Shown in pieces: positions 1 through 9,950 of a stretch of 64,000 nt of DNA (positions within the stretch are counted from its first letter, which is position 1; each line of letters starts with the position of its first letter). The DNA is taken from assembly GCF_019721995.1 (NCBI RefSeq), contig NZ_BLYC01000019.1, positions 1 to 64,000 on the forward strand. Direction: 5' to 3'. Under the pieces are notes generated by a model. It was not told where the DNA came from. It saw nothing but the letters and a program-made list of their open reading frames with translations, and searched no databases. The stretch is from Bathymodiolus japonicus methanotrophic gill symbiont (GTDB lineage Bacteria; Pseudomonadota; Gammaproteobacteria; Methylococcales; Methylomonadaceae). Made by a program: the position numbers and the translations under genes.

Positions 1-173
1 TAGAGTATTTTCAGTTTATCGCGAGAGCGGTTACAAAAGACAAAAATACTTCCGGCAAAGGGATCATGGCCAAACTGTTCCGAAACAATCAGTGACAGAC
101 CATTGATAGATTTACGCATATCAGTAACGCCGGTCGCCAAAAACACTTGATTAACAACAAGTCCGTTTATCAT
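1..173 (-). CDS. tnpB: IS66 family TnpB (IS66 Orf2-like), partial at window edge
   Basis: The reverse-strand translation from the ATG at 173 reads as the start of an IS66 Orf2-like protein, with ATGVTDMRKSINGLS and a DPFAGSIFVFCNRSRDKLK stretch typical of this accessory protein. It runs off the left edge. The start codon overlaps the stop of the upstream orfA (ATGA), the usual IS66 arrangement. TnpB is an accessory protein of IS66 transposition; its biochemical role is not well defined. Confidence 0.8.
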   Translation of the reverse strand, partial: MINGLVVNQVFLATGVTDMRKSINGLSLIVSEQFGHDPFAGSIFVFCNRSRDKLKIL

Positions 174-511
174 GAGATAGACCTAACCAGTTTCAGAAGC
201 GGCTTTAATGATGCAAGTTCTGTACTGGCACAAATTTCCAGACTGAAGCCATTAGAATGAGTCACTTTGATAACTGATGAATCAGCAGGTACGCCTGATC
301 CGTTCAACATGTCCTCTGCAACCAGTGTTACCGGAACCAATTGCTTGGCTTGTAACACTGGTGGAGCGAGCGAACTGAATTGCTTTTTGTAATAACTGAA
401 GATATGCGGCTTGATATCATGGGCTTTGCAATACCCGACCTGAGTTAAACGACTGGCTTGCCATTGCGGTATATGATTTTGCATAGCCGCTTTATTTTGA
501 GATGGACTCAT
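170..511 (-). CDS. tnpA: IS66 family TnpA-like accessory protein
   Basis: A 113-residue protein that matches the small IS66 orfA product: an N-terminal helix-turn-helix-like segment (QWQASRLTQVGYCKAHDI) followed by a variable region and a C-terminal NGFSLEIC-type motif. It overlaps tnpB by the ATGA junction. The large TnpC transposase would lie beyond the left edge, so integrity of the element cannot be judged here. Confidence 0.75.
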   Translation of the reverse strand: MSPSQNKAAMQNHIPQWQASRLTQVGYCKAHDIKPHIFSYYKKQFSSLAPPVLQAKQLVPVTLVAEDMLNGSGVPADSSVIKVTHSNGFSLEICASTELASLKPLLKLVRSIS

Positions 512-563
512 AAATTCTTCCTGAGTTAATTGGAGGTATTAGTCTGCCATTTTTTATATTGGT

Positions 564-2114
564 TTAGAATGTGTACTTTAATTGACGCTTACCATGCAAC
601 TGAATATTAATAATCCTCAGCGCGGCTAAAATCGCAGCAAACACCTGATTAGAATGCACGCCGCGTGTTTTACGGGATTTATTATCGCAGTCCCAGGTAA
701 TTACACATTCTGTCAGTGCGCTGGTATGCCCCCCTTTGGGAATCCTGACTTCGTAATCCACTAGGGCAGGCAGGGTGTAATCATGTAGTTTCATTACCTT
801 GTTAATGGCATCAATAAACGCATCAAAACCCCCATTACCACAGCCAGAAGCAATATGTTGATCGCCTTTAACATCAACCCGGATGCTTACGGTCGATTCC
901 AGATCAAAGCCACTGGTGATAGAGCAATTCAGCAGTTTAATATGCTGATAATTTTTACTTTCCAGTACATCGGCGATGATAAAGGGTAAATCATCTGTGG
1001 TGATGGTTTGTTTGGAATCTCCCAGCTTAACAATTCTCGCCAGAACCTTTTTCTGGTTTTCTTCCGTAAGGTCTAGCTCCAGTAATTCCAGGTTCTTTTT
1101 TAGCGAGGCCTTGCCGCTCATTTTTCCCAGCGCATAGCTATGAATTCGCGAAAACCGCTCGGGCACTAACTTACTTTTATACAAGCCACCTTTTTGATCA
1201 CCATCGGCGTGAATTCCTGCTGTTTGAGTAAAAACATCGGTGCCGATAATCGGCGTATTTGCTGCAACGCGCTTGCCAGAGAAGTTTTCGACGATATTAC
1301 TAGTACGTACCAGATGGCTTTCGTCTATGGATAGCTCCATATTCATTTTGTCACGCAACACGACGCAGACTTGTGCCAGCGATGCATTACCCGCTCTTTC
1401 ACCCAGGCAATTTACAGTACAGTGGATTGAATTAATGCCGGCGCGTACAGCGGCCATCACATTCGCAGTAGCAAGGCCATAATCATTATGCGGGTGAAAA
1501 TCAAAGTTCAGTTCTGGGTAGCGGTTGCTCATATCACTGAGACTATCGAACACTTCATCGGGAGACATCACTCCTAGAGTGTCAGGCAGCATAAAATGAC
1601 TAATGCCAGTACGCTGCAGGCTGTCCATTAAATCAAACACATAATTGCGGTTATCTCGATAACCGTTAGACCAGTCTTCCAGATAAACATTAACCGTCAG
1701 GCCTTTACCTAGAGCATAGTCTACAGTTTTAAGAATATCGTCTATATGTTGCTGCAGGGTTTTACCCAGTTGATCGCGGCAATGTTTTTCACTGCCCTTA
1801 GTCAGCAGATTGATCACGCTGCCACCCGATTCCAGGATCCAGTCAACACTTAAGGTATGATCAACAAAGCCTAATACTTCGACACGGCCATCAAAGCCTT
1901 CTTCACGCGCCCACTGGTTAATTCGCTTAACCCCTTGTTTTTCGCCATCGGATACTCGCGCGGAAGCGACTTCTATGCGATCTACGCCGAGAGATTGTAA
2001 TAGCGCTTTTGCGATATTGAGCTTTTCATCGGGGGAATAGGATACTCCCTGTGTTTGCTCGCCATCACGCAGGGTGGTGTCCATTAACTGGATGAGTCGT
2101 GATTGTGTGGGCAT
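564..2114 (-). CDS. cimA: (R)-citramalate synthase, Leptospira CimA-like
   Basis: A 516-residue DRE-TIM metallolyase of the isopropylmalate/citramalate synthase family. The N-terminal TIM barrel has the catalytic LMDTTLRDGEQT motif near residue 11 and the metal-binding FHPHND. A C-terminal LeuA-type allosteric domain follows. The protein resembles Leptospira CimA (same length; LEDWSNGYRDN and IPKGGHTSALTE motifs) more than standard LeuA, from memory of that family. CimA condenses pyruvate and acetyl-CoA to citramalate, the threonine-independent entry to isoleucine; LeuC/LeuD and LeuB then act on it. leuD and leuC lie just upstream on the same strand. An isopropylmalate synthase role remains possible. 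Confidence 0.75.
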   Translation of the reverse strand: MPTQSRLIQLMDTTLRDGEQTQGVSYSPDEKLNIAKALLQSLGVDRIEVASARVSDGEKQGVKRINQWAREEGFDGRVEVLGFVDHTLSVDWILESGGSVINLLTKGSEKHCRDQLGKTLQQHIDDILKTVDYALGKGLTVNVYLEDWSNGYRDNRNYVFDLMDSLQRTGISHFMLPDTLGVMSPDEVFDSLSDMSNRYPELNFDFHPHNDYGLATANVMAAVRAGINSIHCTVNCLGERAGNASLAQVCVVLRDKMNMELSIDESHLVRTSNIVENFSGKRVAANTPIIGTDVFTQTAGIHADGDQKGGLYKSKLVPERFSRIHSYALGKMSGKASLKKNLELLELDLTEENQKKVLARIVKLGDSKQTITTDDLPFIIADVLESKNYQHIKLLNCSITSGFDLESTVSIRVDVKGDQHIASGCGNGGFDAFIDAINKVMKLHDYTLPALVDYEVRIPKGGHTSALTECVITWDCDNKSRKTRGVHSNQVFAAILAALRIINIQLHGKRQLKYTF

Positions 2115-2285
2115 ATGCTTGCCTTGGTGGTGTGTGGAAGGAACTTTAGTTACGACTTAATAAGAGGGCGCTGTTAAAGCCCGTTCTAATAAATTGATAT
2201 TAAAATATTCAGCACCTTGCTCTCATTCGCATGCTTGCACTTTGGGTCGCGGGGTATCGTTACCCACAAATCAAGCCAAACTCTT

Positions 2286-2389
2286 GTTCCCAAGCTCTGC
2301 TTGGGAATACATGGGAACACAGCTCTGCTGTGTGTTCCGGTAAGCAGAGCTTACGGCACATGCATTCCTAAGCTAGCGCTTAGGAACGA
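2286..2389. repeat. Cluster of four short palindromes between cimA and leuD
   Basis: Four imperfect palindromes lie side by side, built on a GTTCCCAAGCTCTGCTTGGGAA-like theme: 2286-2307, 2313-2338, 2337-2356 and 2363-2388. Each would form a stable hairpin in RNA. They fill most of the 315-bp gap between the two genes, which otherwise shows no ORF. They look like a REP-type intergenic repeat and could attenuate or stabilise the leu transcript, but no function is shown. Confidence 0.7.
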
Positions 2390-2429
2390 GGAAAAATGTG
2401 TGCTATATGCTGTAGGGCGTGGCTTTAAA

Positions 2430-3041
2430 TTAAACCCAAAGCCAGGGATAAGTCTGCTTGTGCTTTGCTTCGTACTGGTCAATCAGATCAGTGTGCTGTA
2501 GTGTAAGGCCAATATCGTCCAGGCCTTTCAGTAAATTATCTTTACGTACCGGATCAACATCAAACTTAAAGCCATTGCCGGCAGGTGTGGTTAGTTGCTG
2601 GTTTTCCAGGTCAACAATAAACTTAACGCCTTCGTTAGCTGCAATCTCATCCATTAAGCTGGCTAATTGTGCTTTCGTTGCAATAATAGGCAAGATGCTG
2701 TTTTTAAAGCAGTTATTATAAAAAATATCTGCATAGCTGGTAGAGGTAATGGTATTAAAACCGTAGTCCGCAATGGCCCACGGCGCATGTTCACGCGAGG
2801 AGCCACAACCAAAGTTGTCACCTGCCACGAGTATCTTCGCACCTTTAAAAGCGGGTTTATTTAATTCAAATTCGGCATTATCGCTGCCATCATCATTAAA
2901 GCGCCAGTCGTGGAACAGCTGCTTGCCAAAGCCGGTGCGCTCAACTTTCTTTAGAAATTGCTTGGGTATAATCTGGTCAGTATCGACATTGCTGCGGTTC
3001 ATTAAAGCAGCAATGCTTTCATGTTTTGTATAGGCTTGCAT
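2430..3041 (-). CDS. leuD: 3-isopropylmalate dehydratase small subunit
   Basis: A 203-residue swivel-domain protein with the family motifs NVDTDQIIPKQFL near residue 18 and GDNFGCGSSREHAPWA near residue 74. With LeuC it isomerises 2- to 3-isopropylmalate (and citramalate to 3-methylmalate) in leucine and isoleucine precursor synthesis. Length is normal. It follows leuC after an 18-bp gap and is almost certainly co-transcribed with it. Confidence 0.95.
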   Translation of the reverse strand: MQAYTKHESIAALMNRSNVDTDQIIPKQFLKKVERTGFGKQLFHDWRFNDDGSDNAEFELNKPAFKGAKILVAGDNFGCGSSREHAPWAIADYGFNTITSTSYADIFYNNCFKNSILPIIATKAQLASLMDEIAANEGVKFIVDLENQQLTTPAGNGFKFDVDPVRKDNLLKGLDDIGLTLQHTDLIDQYEAKHKQTYPWLWV

Positions 3042-3059
3042 AATTCTTCTGCTTATTCT

Positions 3060-4457
3060 TTAAAGGTTACGAATGTCAACAAAGTGACCCGCTGTTGCTG
3101 CCGCTGCAGCCATCGCCGGAGAAACCAAGTGCGTTCTGCCGCCCTTACCCTGACGACCTTCAAAGTTTCTATTGGATGTGGATGCGCTACGTTGTCCAAC
3201 AGTTAACTCATCGCCATTCATTGCCAGGCACATGGAGCAACCTGGATCACGCCACTCCCAGCCAGCGTCGATAAAGATTTTGTCCAGGCCTTCGTCTTCC
3301 GCCTGCTTTTTAACATGATAAGAGCCCGGTACTGCAATAGCGGTAACCTTATCGGCGACTTTCGTGCCTTGGGTGACTTCGGCAGCAATGCGGAAATCTT
3401 CGATACGTCCGTTGGTGCATGAACCGATAAAGATTAAATCAACGGGAATATCAGTAATTTTAGTATGTGCAGTCAAGCCCATATAATCCAATGCATTGGC
3501 ACAGGCCTGTTGTTTAATTGCATCATCGAAATCTTCAGGAGCAGGGACGATACTAGTAATGCCGGTTACTTGCTCGGGTGAAGTGCCCCAGGTAACCTGG
3601 GGCTCAATATCTGCCGCATTTAATGTGACAACTGTATCGAATGTTGCGCCTGCATCACTCGGCAGGCTTTTCCAGTAGGCGAGTGCTTTGTCCCAGTTTT
3701 CGCCTGAAGGAGCAAATTCACGGCCTTTTAAATAAGCGTAGGTTTTTTCATCGGGAGCAACCAGTCCAGCTCTGGCTCCAGCTTCAATTGCCATATTACA
3801 TAGCGTCATACGACCTTCCATAGACAGGTTGGTAATAGCGCTGCCTGCATATTCAATTACATGGCCATTACCGCCCGCAGTACCGATTTTTCCAGTAATC
3901 GCTAGCGCAATATCTTTCGCAGAGGCATATTTTGATAATTCGCCATCAATCTGAATGAGCATGGTTTTTGATTTTTGCTGCGGCAAAGTCTGCGTTGCCA
4001 TCACATGCTCAACTTCAGACGTGCCAATACCAAACGCCAAGGCACCAAAAGCGCCATGCGTTGCAGTATGGCTATCGCCACAAACCACCACCATGCCGGG
4101 ATGAACAAAGCCATGCTCAGGCACCACAATATGAATCACGCCATTATTCGGGTTTTTCATATCATAGAGATTTAAGCCATTTTCCTCGCAGTTATCTGCC
4201 ATGGTTTCGATTTGCTTTTTCGCAATCGGGTCAGCAATCGGCAGGTCCCTGTCTTTAGTCGGTACGCAATGATCCATGGTTGCCAGAATACTATGCGGAT
4301 TACGTACTTTGCGCCTGGCAAGTCGGAGGCCTTCAAATGCCTGGGGACTGGTGACCTCATGCATTAAGTGACGATCAACATATAATAGAGGAGCCTGACC
4401 TGGAACTTCAGCGACTAAGTGGCTGTCCCAGATCTTTTCGTACATGGTTTTTTTCAT
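3060..4457 (-). CDS. leuC: 3-isopropylmalate dehydratase large subunit
   Basis: An aconitase-family protein of about 465 residues. The [4Fe-4S] ligand motifs are visible: [10 protein letters not shown] and [11 protein letters not shown]. The start chosen is the ATG giving [13 protein letters not shown], the usual N-terminus; an in-frame ATG four codons upstream (4469) is possible, but the GGAT just before the chosen ATG fits a Shine-Dalgarno. It heads the leuC-leuD pair. leuB, often adjacent in gammaproteobacteria, lies about 27 kb away next to asd. Confidence 0.94.
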   Translation of the reverse strand: MKKTMYEKIWDSHLVAEVPGQAPLLYVDRHLMHEVTSPQAFEGLRLARRKVRNPHSILATMDHCVPTKDRDLPIADPIAKKQIETMADNCEENGLNLYDMKNPNNGVIHIVVPEHGFVHPGMVVVCGDSHTATHGAFGALAFGIGTSEVEHVMATQTLPQQKSKTMLIQIDGELSKYASAKDIALAITGKIGTAGGNGHVIEYAGSAITNLSMEGRMTLCNMAIEAGARAGLVAPDEKTYAYLKGREFAPSGENWDKALAYWKSLPSDAGATFDTVVTLNAADIEPQVTWGTSPEQVTGITSIVPAPEDFDDAIKQQACANALDYMGLTAHTKITDIPVDLIFIGSCTNGRIEDFRIAAEVTQGTKVADKVTAIAVPGSYHVKKQAEDEGLDKIFIDAGWEWRDPGCSMCLAMNGDELTVGQRSASTSNRNFEGRQGKGGRTHLVSPAMAAAAATAGHFVDIRNL

Positions 4458-4568
4458 AGTATCATCCAAAACTTACGTTCTGCTGTAAAATATTTTAATA
4501 ATGTAACCGCGCATTATCTCTTAAATAGGGTATTCATTGCAATTGCTGTTTTAGGTTTATGCAAGCGT

Positions 4569-4607
4569 GGTCTTCAGCCCCGTCATGGTGATACGGGGCT
4601 GAAGACC
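4569..4607. repeat. Strong hairpin upstream of leuC
   Basis: A perfect 15-bp inverted repeat (GGTCTTCAGCCCCGT and its complement) with a 9-nt loop. It may be a terminator or a REP-like palindrome. No T-run follows on either side, which argues for a repeat. The rest of 4470-4745 shows nothing recognisable. Confidence 0.6.
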
Positions 4608-4745
4608 CCAACTTCCGGGTTGTATAAGTGATTTCGTGCACATTCCTGTTTGTATTTTAGGTGGCTAATGAATGACTTTAAAGGTAAGGTCTACTATAAT
4701 CCGATAACAAATAAAACAGGCTAATAAATTTACAGCACTTCATAG

Positions 4746-5557
4746 GGTTCTGTCGCAATAATTATCAAAAGCACAGACCTCCTGGTCTTCAGGCATAACT
4801 ATCCTGCTAAAGCCATAAACTGCTTATAAGCAGGAATTTTTTCCTCAGACAATTGCCCCTTTCGGATGATATGTGCCGTTTCAATTCCATCAATTGTTGC
4901 TTGGGCGGAGTGAAACGCTTTAAAGCCCATCATCGGTTTTGTTATTTTTTTGATAAAGCGATGATCCTGTTCGATGATGTTATTCAAATATTTAACTTGT
5001 AATATGTCAATCATAGTGGCAAACCCAGCGAGGATTAACAAGAGGTTAATATTGGCTAATCCTGCATAGTTAGCGCCACTTTTATCCATAACGACCTTAT
5101 CAGGAAAGCCATTATTGTTAATCGTTTGTTTGAAAAATGCGGTTGCAGCCTCTTCATCACGGTGCTCAGAAAGCATGAAATCAAGCGTATCCCCGTGACT
5201 ATCAACAGCTCGGTATAAAAAGGTCCACTGACCCTTAACTTTGATATACGTTTCATCCATGCGTCACGACTTATTGGTTTCTCGTTTCTGAGATTTAGCT
5301 TTTACAGCAATGGCAGGAGAATAACGGATAACCCAACGATTGAGCGTAGCATGATCCACTTCAACACCTCTTTCTTCCATAATTTCTTCAAGGTCGCGAT
5401 ACGAAACGCCATACCTGACATAAAAGAAAACAGCATAAAGAATGACATCTTTTGGAAAGTGAGTGCCTTTGAGGCTGAGCATGTGATCCACCTTTTATTG
5501 AAATTGATAATTATGATAGCAGATAACGTCGGGAAGGGGGATTTATGCGACAGAACC
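4746..5557 (-). mobile_element. IS6 family insertion sequence, 812 bp, inactivated
   Basis: Terminal inverted repeats GGTTCTGTCGCAATA (from 4746) and TATGCGACAGAACC (to 5557) bound one transposase. No 8-bp flanking duplication is visible (CTTCATAG against ATAATTAG), so the flanks have been rearranged. Its right end abuts a decapitated IS30 transposase. Confidence 0.85.
4799..5491 (-). pseudogene. IS6/IS26 family transposase with nonsense mutation
   Basis: Two same-frame pieces (5264-5491 and 4799-5260) give an IS6-type DDE transposase. The N-terminal piece ends RETNKS-stop and the next begins RMDETYIKVKG, so a single TGA replaces the tryptophan of the usual SWRMDETYIKVKG motif. The second D (VVMDKSGANY) and the E region (NNIIEQDHRFIK) are present. 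The enzyme is inactive unless the stop is read through. Confidence 0.85.
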
Positions 5558-6538
5558 ATAATTAGTCTTCATCATGAAACAATCTACCAGCATATTCTGG
5601 CGGACAAAAAGGCAGGGGGTGAACTATACAAGCATCTTCGGCATCAGAACAAAACCTATCGCAAGCGGTATGGGTCAGCCCATAATAGGACAGGAATCCC
5701 TAATAGAGTCGATATAGATGAGCGTCCTGAAGAGGTCAACAACCGTAAGCGTATAGGTGATTGGGAGGCAGATACAATCATTGGGAAAAATCACAAAGGG
5801 GCGATTGTAACGTTGGATGAGCGAGTCTCTAAATTACGGTTGGCCTTCCCTTTAGCGGGGAAAAAGGCTCAATATGTATTAGACGCAACTATTTTAATGC
5901 TTGATCCTATAAAAAGCTTTGTTAAAACAATTACTTTTGATAACGGGAAAGAGTTTACCCTGCATGAAAAAATAGCAGAAGCACTAGGTTGTGATACGTA
6001 TTTTGCGACTCCCTACAGCTCTTGGGAAAGAGGGCAAAATGAGAATGCTAACGCTGAAAATCCTGGAAACGGAGCTTTAGCGAAGTGAAGATTTTTAGTC
6101 CGCGATAGCCGTAGGGCCGTTGTTTTGTCGGAGTCTGAGCGTTAGCGAAGGTGGAGACAAAATAAAAGGCCATCCGACACGGCGTCAAGTCATTTGGAGC
6201 CTATGTTCCGACCCCTTGTTGGGTCGGGACGAGGTGACGAGGACGAATCGGGGCCGCCGGAGGCATAAGTGGTCGCGTTAAGTTTTTGCTGCTTGCTTGG
6301 GCTGGGATGCCCAAAACAAGCTTTCGCAAAAATAGCGACTCCCCGATGGCTTATTAAGACAGTATTTCCCTAAAGTAATGGAGTTGATTGATGTTACGAT
6401 AAAAGAGGTTTTTATAGCCGTTGATAAGCTAAATAGTCGCCCTAAAAAGTGTCTCAATTACAGAACACCTTATGAGGTATTTGAAGAGCTGACTGGGATA
6501 GATATGAAAAATTTATTGGGTTATGTACTTATGACTTG
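5558..6538 (+). pseudogene. IS30 family transposase, decapitated and split by element C
   Basis: 5558-6051 encodes the central part of an IS30 transposase (HHETIYQHILADKKAGGELY, GDWEADTIIG, ITFDNGKEFTLHEKI). 6346-6538 encodes the C-terminus (LLRQYFPKVMELID to the stop). They join as NENAN-GLLRQYFPK when the 294-bp element C at 6052-6345 is removed. The N-terminus is lost at the IS6 boundary (5557). Removing C restores the frame if one duplicated A is also removed. Confidence 0.85.
6052..6345 (+). repeat. Element C, complete copy (294 bp) inside IS30 transposase
   Basis: Starts CGCTGAAAATC and ends GCGACTCCCCG. It is non-coding and rich in hairpins, for example GACCCCTTGTTGGGTC and TTGGGCTGGGATGCCCAA. 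Flanks are GCTAA and ATGGC where the intact codons would read GCTAATGGC, so at most one A is duplicated. Confidence 0.85.
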
Positions 6539-6548
6539 AATTCAGGAG

Positions 6549-6650
6549 TGATTAAAATCAAAAAGATGGAAATATTCGAGTGGTGCTACCTTCAGGTAGG
6601 TTATAGGCTGCTTTGTTTAGGTGCTTCTTCTTTCAATGGGAACACTGATG
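6549..6650 (+). mobile_element. IS H terminal fragment
   Basis: About 100 bp nearly identical to the promoter-side end of the IS4-like element at 55730-57214. It ends with the terminal sequence GGGAACACTGATG. It joins directly to the truncated surface-protein ORF, so insertion followed by deletion probably removed that gene's start. Confidence 0.75.
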
Positions 6651-7937
6651 TTATTTAAAGTTACAGAAAACCTGATACTGGATTCGGTTAGTCTGTTTTC
6701 AGTTTCCTTAACTAAAACGCTGCTAGGCGTTATTCCTGCTACGCCCCCGGTTACGGATCCTATTTCGTTGACCGAATTTACCACGCCGATCGGTGCCAGT
6801 GTCTACCAGCTTATTCTGCCTATAGGTTCAGTCGTTGCAAATGGACCCAAGCTGGAGATGGAAATCTGCACGACTCTGCGTAGCGGCACCGCTTTAGGGG
6901 ATATACAAACAGTTTATCTAACACCAGGCTATCAATTCGGTGACACCCCCACGGGCGTTAATGGGCCGATTTTTGATTACCCGGCTAAAGAGGTGTCGGG
7001 TAATATTGATCCCGGTGTGGAATTACTGGAAAAAACCAGTATTGCGCCCGAAGGAAAACGCCCCCCTGGTCCCAGTTTCCCCTTCGAGTATCATCTTTCG
7101 TCCAATATCGCTGACGGAGAAACACTGACAGATATCATCATTTTTGGTGTCCTGGATCCTGCTATACAGTGGACAGGAAAACCCATACAGATTATTGCAG
7201 CGAATGCCAAGGGCTGTAGTGTGGTTACCACGCCCAATATGGCACCAATATCCGGCGGAGATCTTAAAGTGCATTGTGGTTCGGTTACAGGCAGTACAGC
7301 CGATGTCGATCTGCAAGTGGTTGTCGAAGTTTATATCACCGGTATTCTGGATGAAAGCGCTGTTAACCCACAGCAGACTATCCCCAATCATGTGGAGATG
7401 ATTTATGCCTATGACAATACTGTTTATGGAGATGTCGGCGATGTTGATGTGTTGGCAAAACCCTATACTCTGCAAAAACAAGGCAGCCCCAGAAATGTAT
7501 TACTTGGGGAAAATGTCAGTTTTACACTGGATTTTCAATATACTGATTATCCCTTAACGGGTAATAAAACCATTAAGCTGGGAATTACCGATATTTTACC
7601 TGATGGCTTAAATTATAATCATGATAGCGCAAAAATTACCCTTAATGGAGTTGATAAAGGCGTAGTCAATCCAGTGATTACTGATAACACGCCTAATCCG
7701 GTTCAAAAAACTCTGTTCTGGGATTTACTGACCTCACAGCAACTGGCAACGGGTTCAGTAGGTAGTATTACTTTTACTGCCGAGGTTGCGAATGTTTATC
7801 ATGATGGCGCCGATGTATTAGCCGGTGATAACCTGCTTAATACGGCTAGTGCCAGTTGGGAGTTAGAAAGTGGTGGCACAGGCACAGATAGCAGCAGTGA
7901 TACAGTCAGCATATTTAATGCGGTATTAAGTAACTGA
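6621..7937 (+). pseudogene. Fragment of a large surface/adhesin-like protein (DUF11-type repeats)
   Basis: An open frame of 438 codons, but its first ~10 codons lie in IS H sequence, so the start is artificial. The protein has no signal peptide. The C-terminal third resembles DUF11/isopeptide-forming domains of bacterial surface proteins (ENVSFTLDFQYTDYP, TASASWELESGG). The frame stops two bases before MITE E, which probably truncated it. Predicted beta-rich extracellular repeats suggest part of a much longer secreted or surface protein. Function of the parent is unknown. Confidence 0.55.
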
Positions 7938-7938
7938 A

Positions 7939-8142
7939 CTGAAGTTTCCCAATAATTATTTATGGTAAGATTGAAACTATGCTACAACTATATGAAAAAA
8001 ATAGTCTTTTCATTCGTTTCAAATGCTATTGCCTAAGGGGAATTAAGTAGGGGTTTGCTATAAACATGGCAAAACCACCTAAAATAAACCTTGATACACC
8101 AGCATTGTGTATTTCAGCTACTCAATAATTGGGAAACTTCAG
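7939..8142 (+). repeat. MITE E, copy 1 (204 bp)
   Basis: Ends are CTGAAGTTTCCCAATAATT and its inverse complement with few changes. Near-identical copies lie at 39673-39876 and (split by IS H) 55647-57343. This copy lacks the 8-bp duplication seen at the others (TAACTGAA against CTCTATAA), so its flanks were probably rearranged. Confidence 0.85.
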
Positions 8143-8144
8143 CT

Positions 8145-8880
8145 CTATAATAACTCAGCTATTTGCGGATAATCAATAAATAACTGTTGTCTAAATTGCT
8201 CAATTTCCACTTCCTGAAGGCGGTCTTTTCTAGGGATAGTCACAGGGACTTCGGCAAGCACTGACATCGGGCTGGTACTGAGAAAAATAAGCCGGTCAGC
8301 CAGGGTTATTGCTTCACGTAAATCATGGGTGACAAACAGTACTTTATGTGGTCGCTTGGTCCACAAGTCAATTAATAATTGGCGCACTAGCCGGGCGGTG
8401 GGTGGATCCAGGGACACAAAGGGCTCATCCATCAGTAATAAATCTGGGTCAGTGGCAAATGCGCGGATAATTGAAACGCGGCGGTTCATGCCTAATGACA
8501 AATGTTCAGGATAGCTATTTTTTTCATCAGCGAGCCCCATACTCTGTAGTAAAAAATCCAGGGTCTCTGGTTTTGCGCCAGCTGCCAGTTGTATATTCTC
8601 ACGCACGGTACGCCAGGGGAGCAGGCGCGGATTCTGAAAAACATAGCCGACTTTGGGTTGTTTATGAATGGGTTGTAGTTCGATTGTACCTGTATACTGG
8701 GTATCCAGGTTCGCCAGGATATTTAATAAGGTGGTTTTACCGCAGCCAGAAGGACCCACCAGGCACACAAATTCATTTTTAGCCAGGGTCAGTCGCAGGT
8801 CTTTGATAACCTGTTTACTGCTGTTATCAGCCGGATTAATATATGACTTGTCACCAATATGAATAGCTAGCTGGGTCATC
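8145..8880 (-). CDS. NitT/TauT-type ABC transporter ATP-binding protein
   Basis: About 244 residues with Walker A GPSGCGKTT, Q-loop VFQNPRLLPW, Walker B LLLMDEP and H-loop FVTHDL. The signature is LSLGMNRR, a degenerate LSGGM. It belongs to the SsuB/TauB-like group that imports nitrate, sulfonates or related small anions. The start is the ATG overlapping the permease stop (ATGA); a GTG three codons upstream is possible. No substrate-binding gene is adjacent, so the substrate is unknown. Confidence 0.85.
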
Positions 8881-9628
8881 GGCGCCACCTTAGTGCTTTT
8901 TTGTCCAGTGGCTTGAGGATCAATAACTCGATTCCCTGAATCAGGGTCACAAAGGCAATGGTATATGCCAGAATGCTGGCGACATCGAATAACTGGAAAA
9001 ATAAATGTAACTGATAGCCCATGCCATTACTGCGACCTAGCATTTCAACAACCAGGACGATTTTCCAGATTAGCGCCAGTCCAGAGCGTGTCGCGGCCAT
9101 TACAAAGGGGTGTAATTGTGGCCATATAACATGGCGTAAGGTTTTACTTTTACTAAAGCGATAACACTTTGCCATATCTAAAAGTTCGCTATCTAAAGAG
9201 CGCGTGCCTTCACGGACCGTGACTATCACATTGGGCAATTTATTGATTACTACGGCAAGAATGGCCGCCGATTCTACCAGTCCAAACCAGACATAACAGA
9301 GGATAATCGTTACTAGGGCAGGGATATTTAAAAAAATCACCAGCCAGTTATCAAAAAAATAATCTAATTGCTTATGCCTCCCCAGTGCGATGCCAATAGC
9401 ACAACCAAGTAGCATTGCAATGCTAAAGCTTATTAACAGTCGATAGAGTGTTTTACTTAAATGATAGGGTAATTGCCCGCTTTTGATCTCATCAATCAAT
9501 ACATGGGCGACCACCAGAGGTGTGGGCAGTGTGTTGGTATTTAAGTAAATGGCAAGGCCATACCAGAGTGCCAGAAACAGGCTGATGGAAAGCAATGCAA
9601 GCACCGAGGGGCGGTGGAAAAGAGACAT
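8876..9628 (-). CDS. NitT/TauT-type ABC transporter permease
   Basis: A hydrophobic protein of about 250 residues with around six membrane segments and the BPD_transp_1 EAA loop (ELLDMAKCYRFSKSKTLRHVIWPQLHPFVMAATRSG region, in pieces). It pairs with the ATPase through an ATGA overlap. The ATG at 9628 is preferred; a TTG at 9637 would overlap the toxin gene stop. It lies only a few bases downstream of the toxin gene, so all four genes could form one transcript. Confidence 0.85.
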   Translation of the reverse strand: MSLFHRPSVLALLSISLFLALWYGLAIYLNTNTLPTPLVVAHVLIDEIKSGQLPYHLSKTLYRLLISFSIAMLLGCAIGIALGRHKQLDYFFDNWLVIFLNIPALVTIILCYVWFGLVESAAILAVVINKLPNVIVTVREGTRSLDSELLDMAKCYRFSKSKTLRHVIWPQLHPFVMAATRSGLALIWKIVLVVEMLGRSNGMGYQLHLFFQLFDVASILAYTIAFVTLIQGIELLILKPLDKKALRWRR

Positions 9629-9633
9629 ATTAA

Positions 9634-9948
9634 TCAAGTATTGAACGGCTTGTTAGAATGATTTTCCCACTTGGCAGGTTTATTTTGAGATTCATGAAAG
9701 ACACGAAGAATTTGTATTTCGTTATTTACAATTTGATAGGGTAACGTATAAGGCAGACTGGGTATATGCCATTCCAGAATATCCTGTTCAACTTTGACAG
9801 TACTCAAATAGGGGTTTTTACTTAATAATTGCAGCGATTTTTTAATTCTTTGCGCAACTTTCTTTGCTGCTGCCGGGTTTTCTCTAGCGATATAATCTTT
9901 AATTTCGTTTAAGTCTGCTATCGCATAAGGGAGCAGGATAACCTTCAT
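9634..9948 (-). CDS. RelE/ParE family toxin
   Basis: A 104-residue protein with the ParE/RelE fold pattern: N-terminal PYAIADLNEIKDYIARENP, central RIKKSLQLLSKNPYLS, and C-terminal YQIVNNEIQILRVFHESQNKP. Such toxins cleave mRNA on ribosomes or poison gyrase and are neutralised by the partner antitoxin. It starts 2 bp after the antitoxin stop, a normal antitoxin-toxin order. Confidence 0.85.
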   Translation of the reverse strand: MKVILLPYAIADLNEIKDYIARENPAAAKKVAQRIKKSLQLLSKNPYLSTVKVEQDILEWHIPSLPYTLPYQIVNNEIQILRVFHESQNKPAKWENHSNKPFNT

Positions 9949-9950
9949 TA

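Noticed and set aside
5351-5557. Frame before 5558 as the N-terminus of the IS30 transposase
   Set aside because: It is antisense IS6 sequence; IS30 similarity starts only at the IS6 right end.
6621-6650. Start codon of the 438-codon surface-protein frame
   Set aside because: It lies in IS H terminal sequence and there is no signal peptide, so it is unlikely to be the native start.
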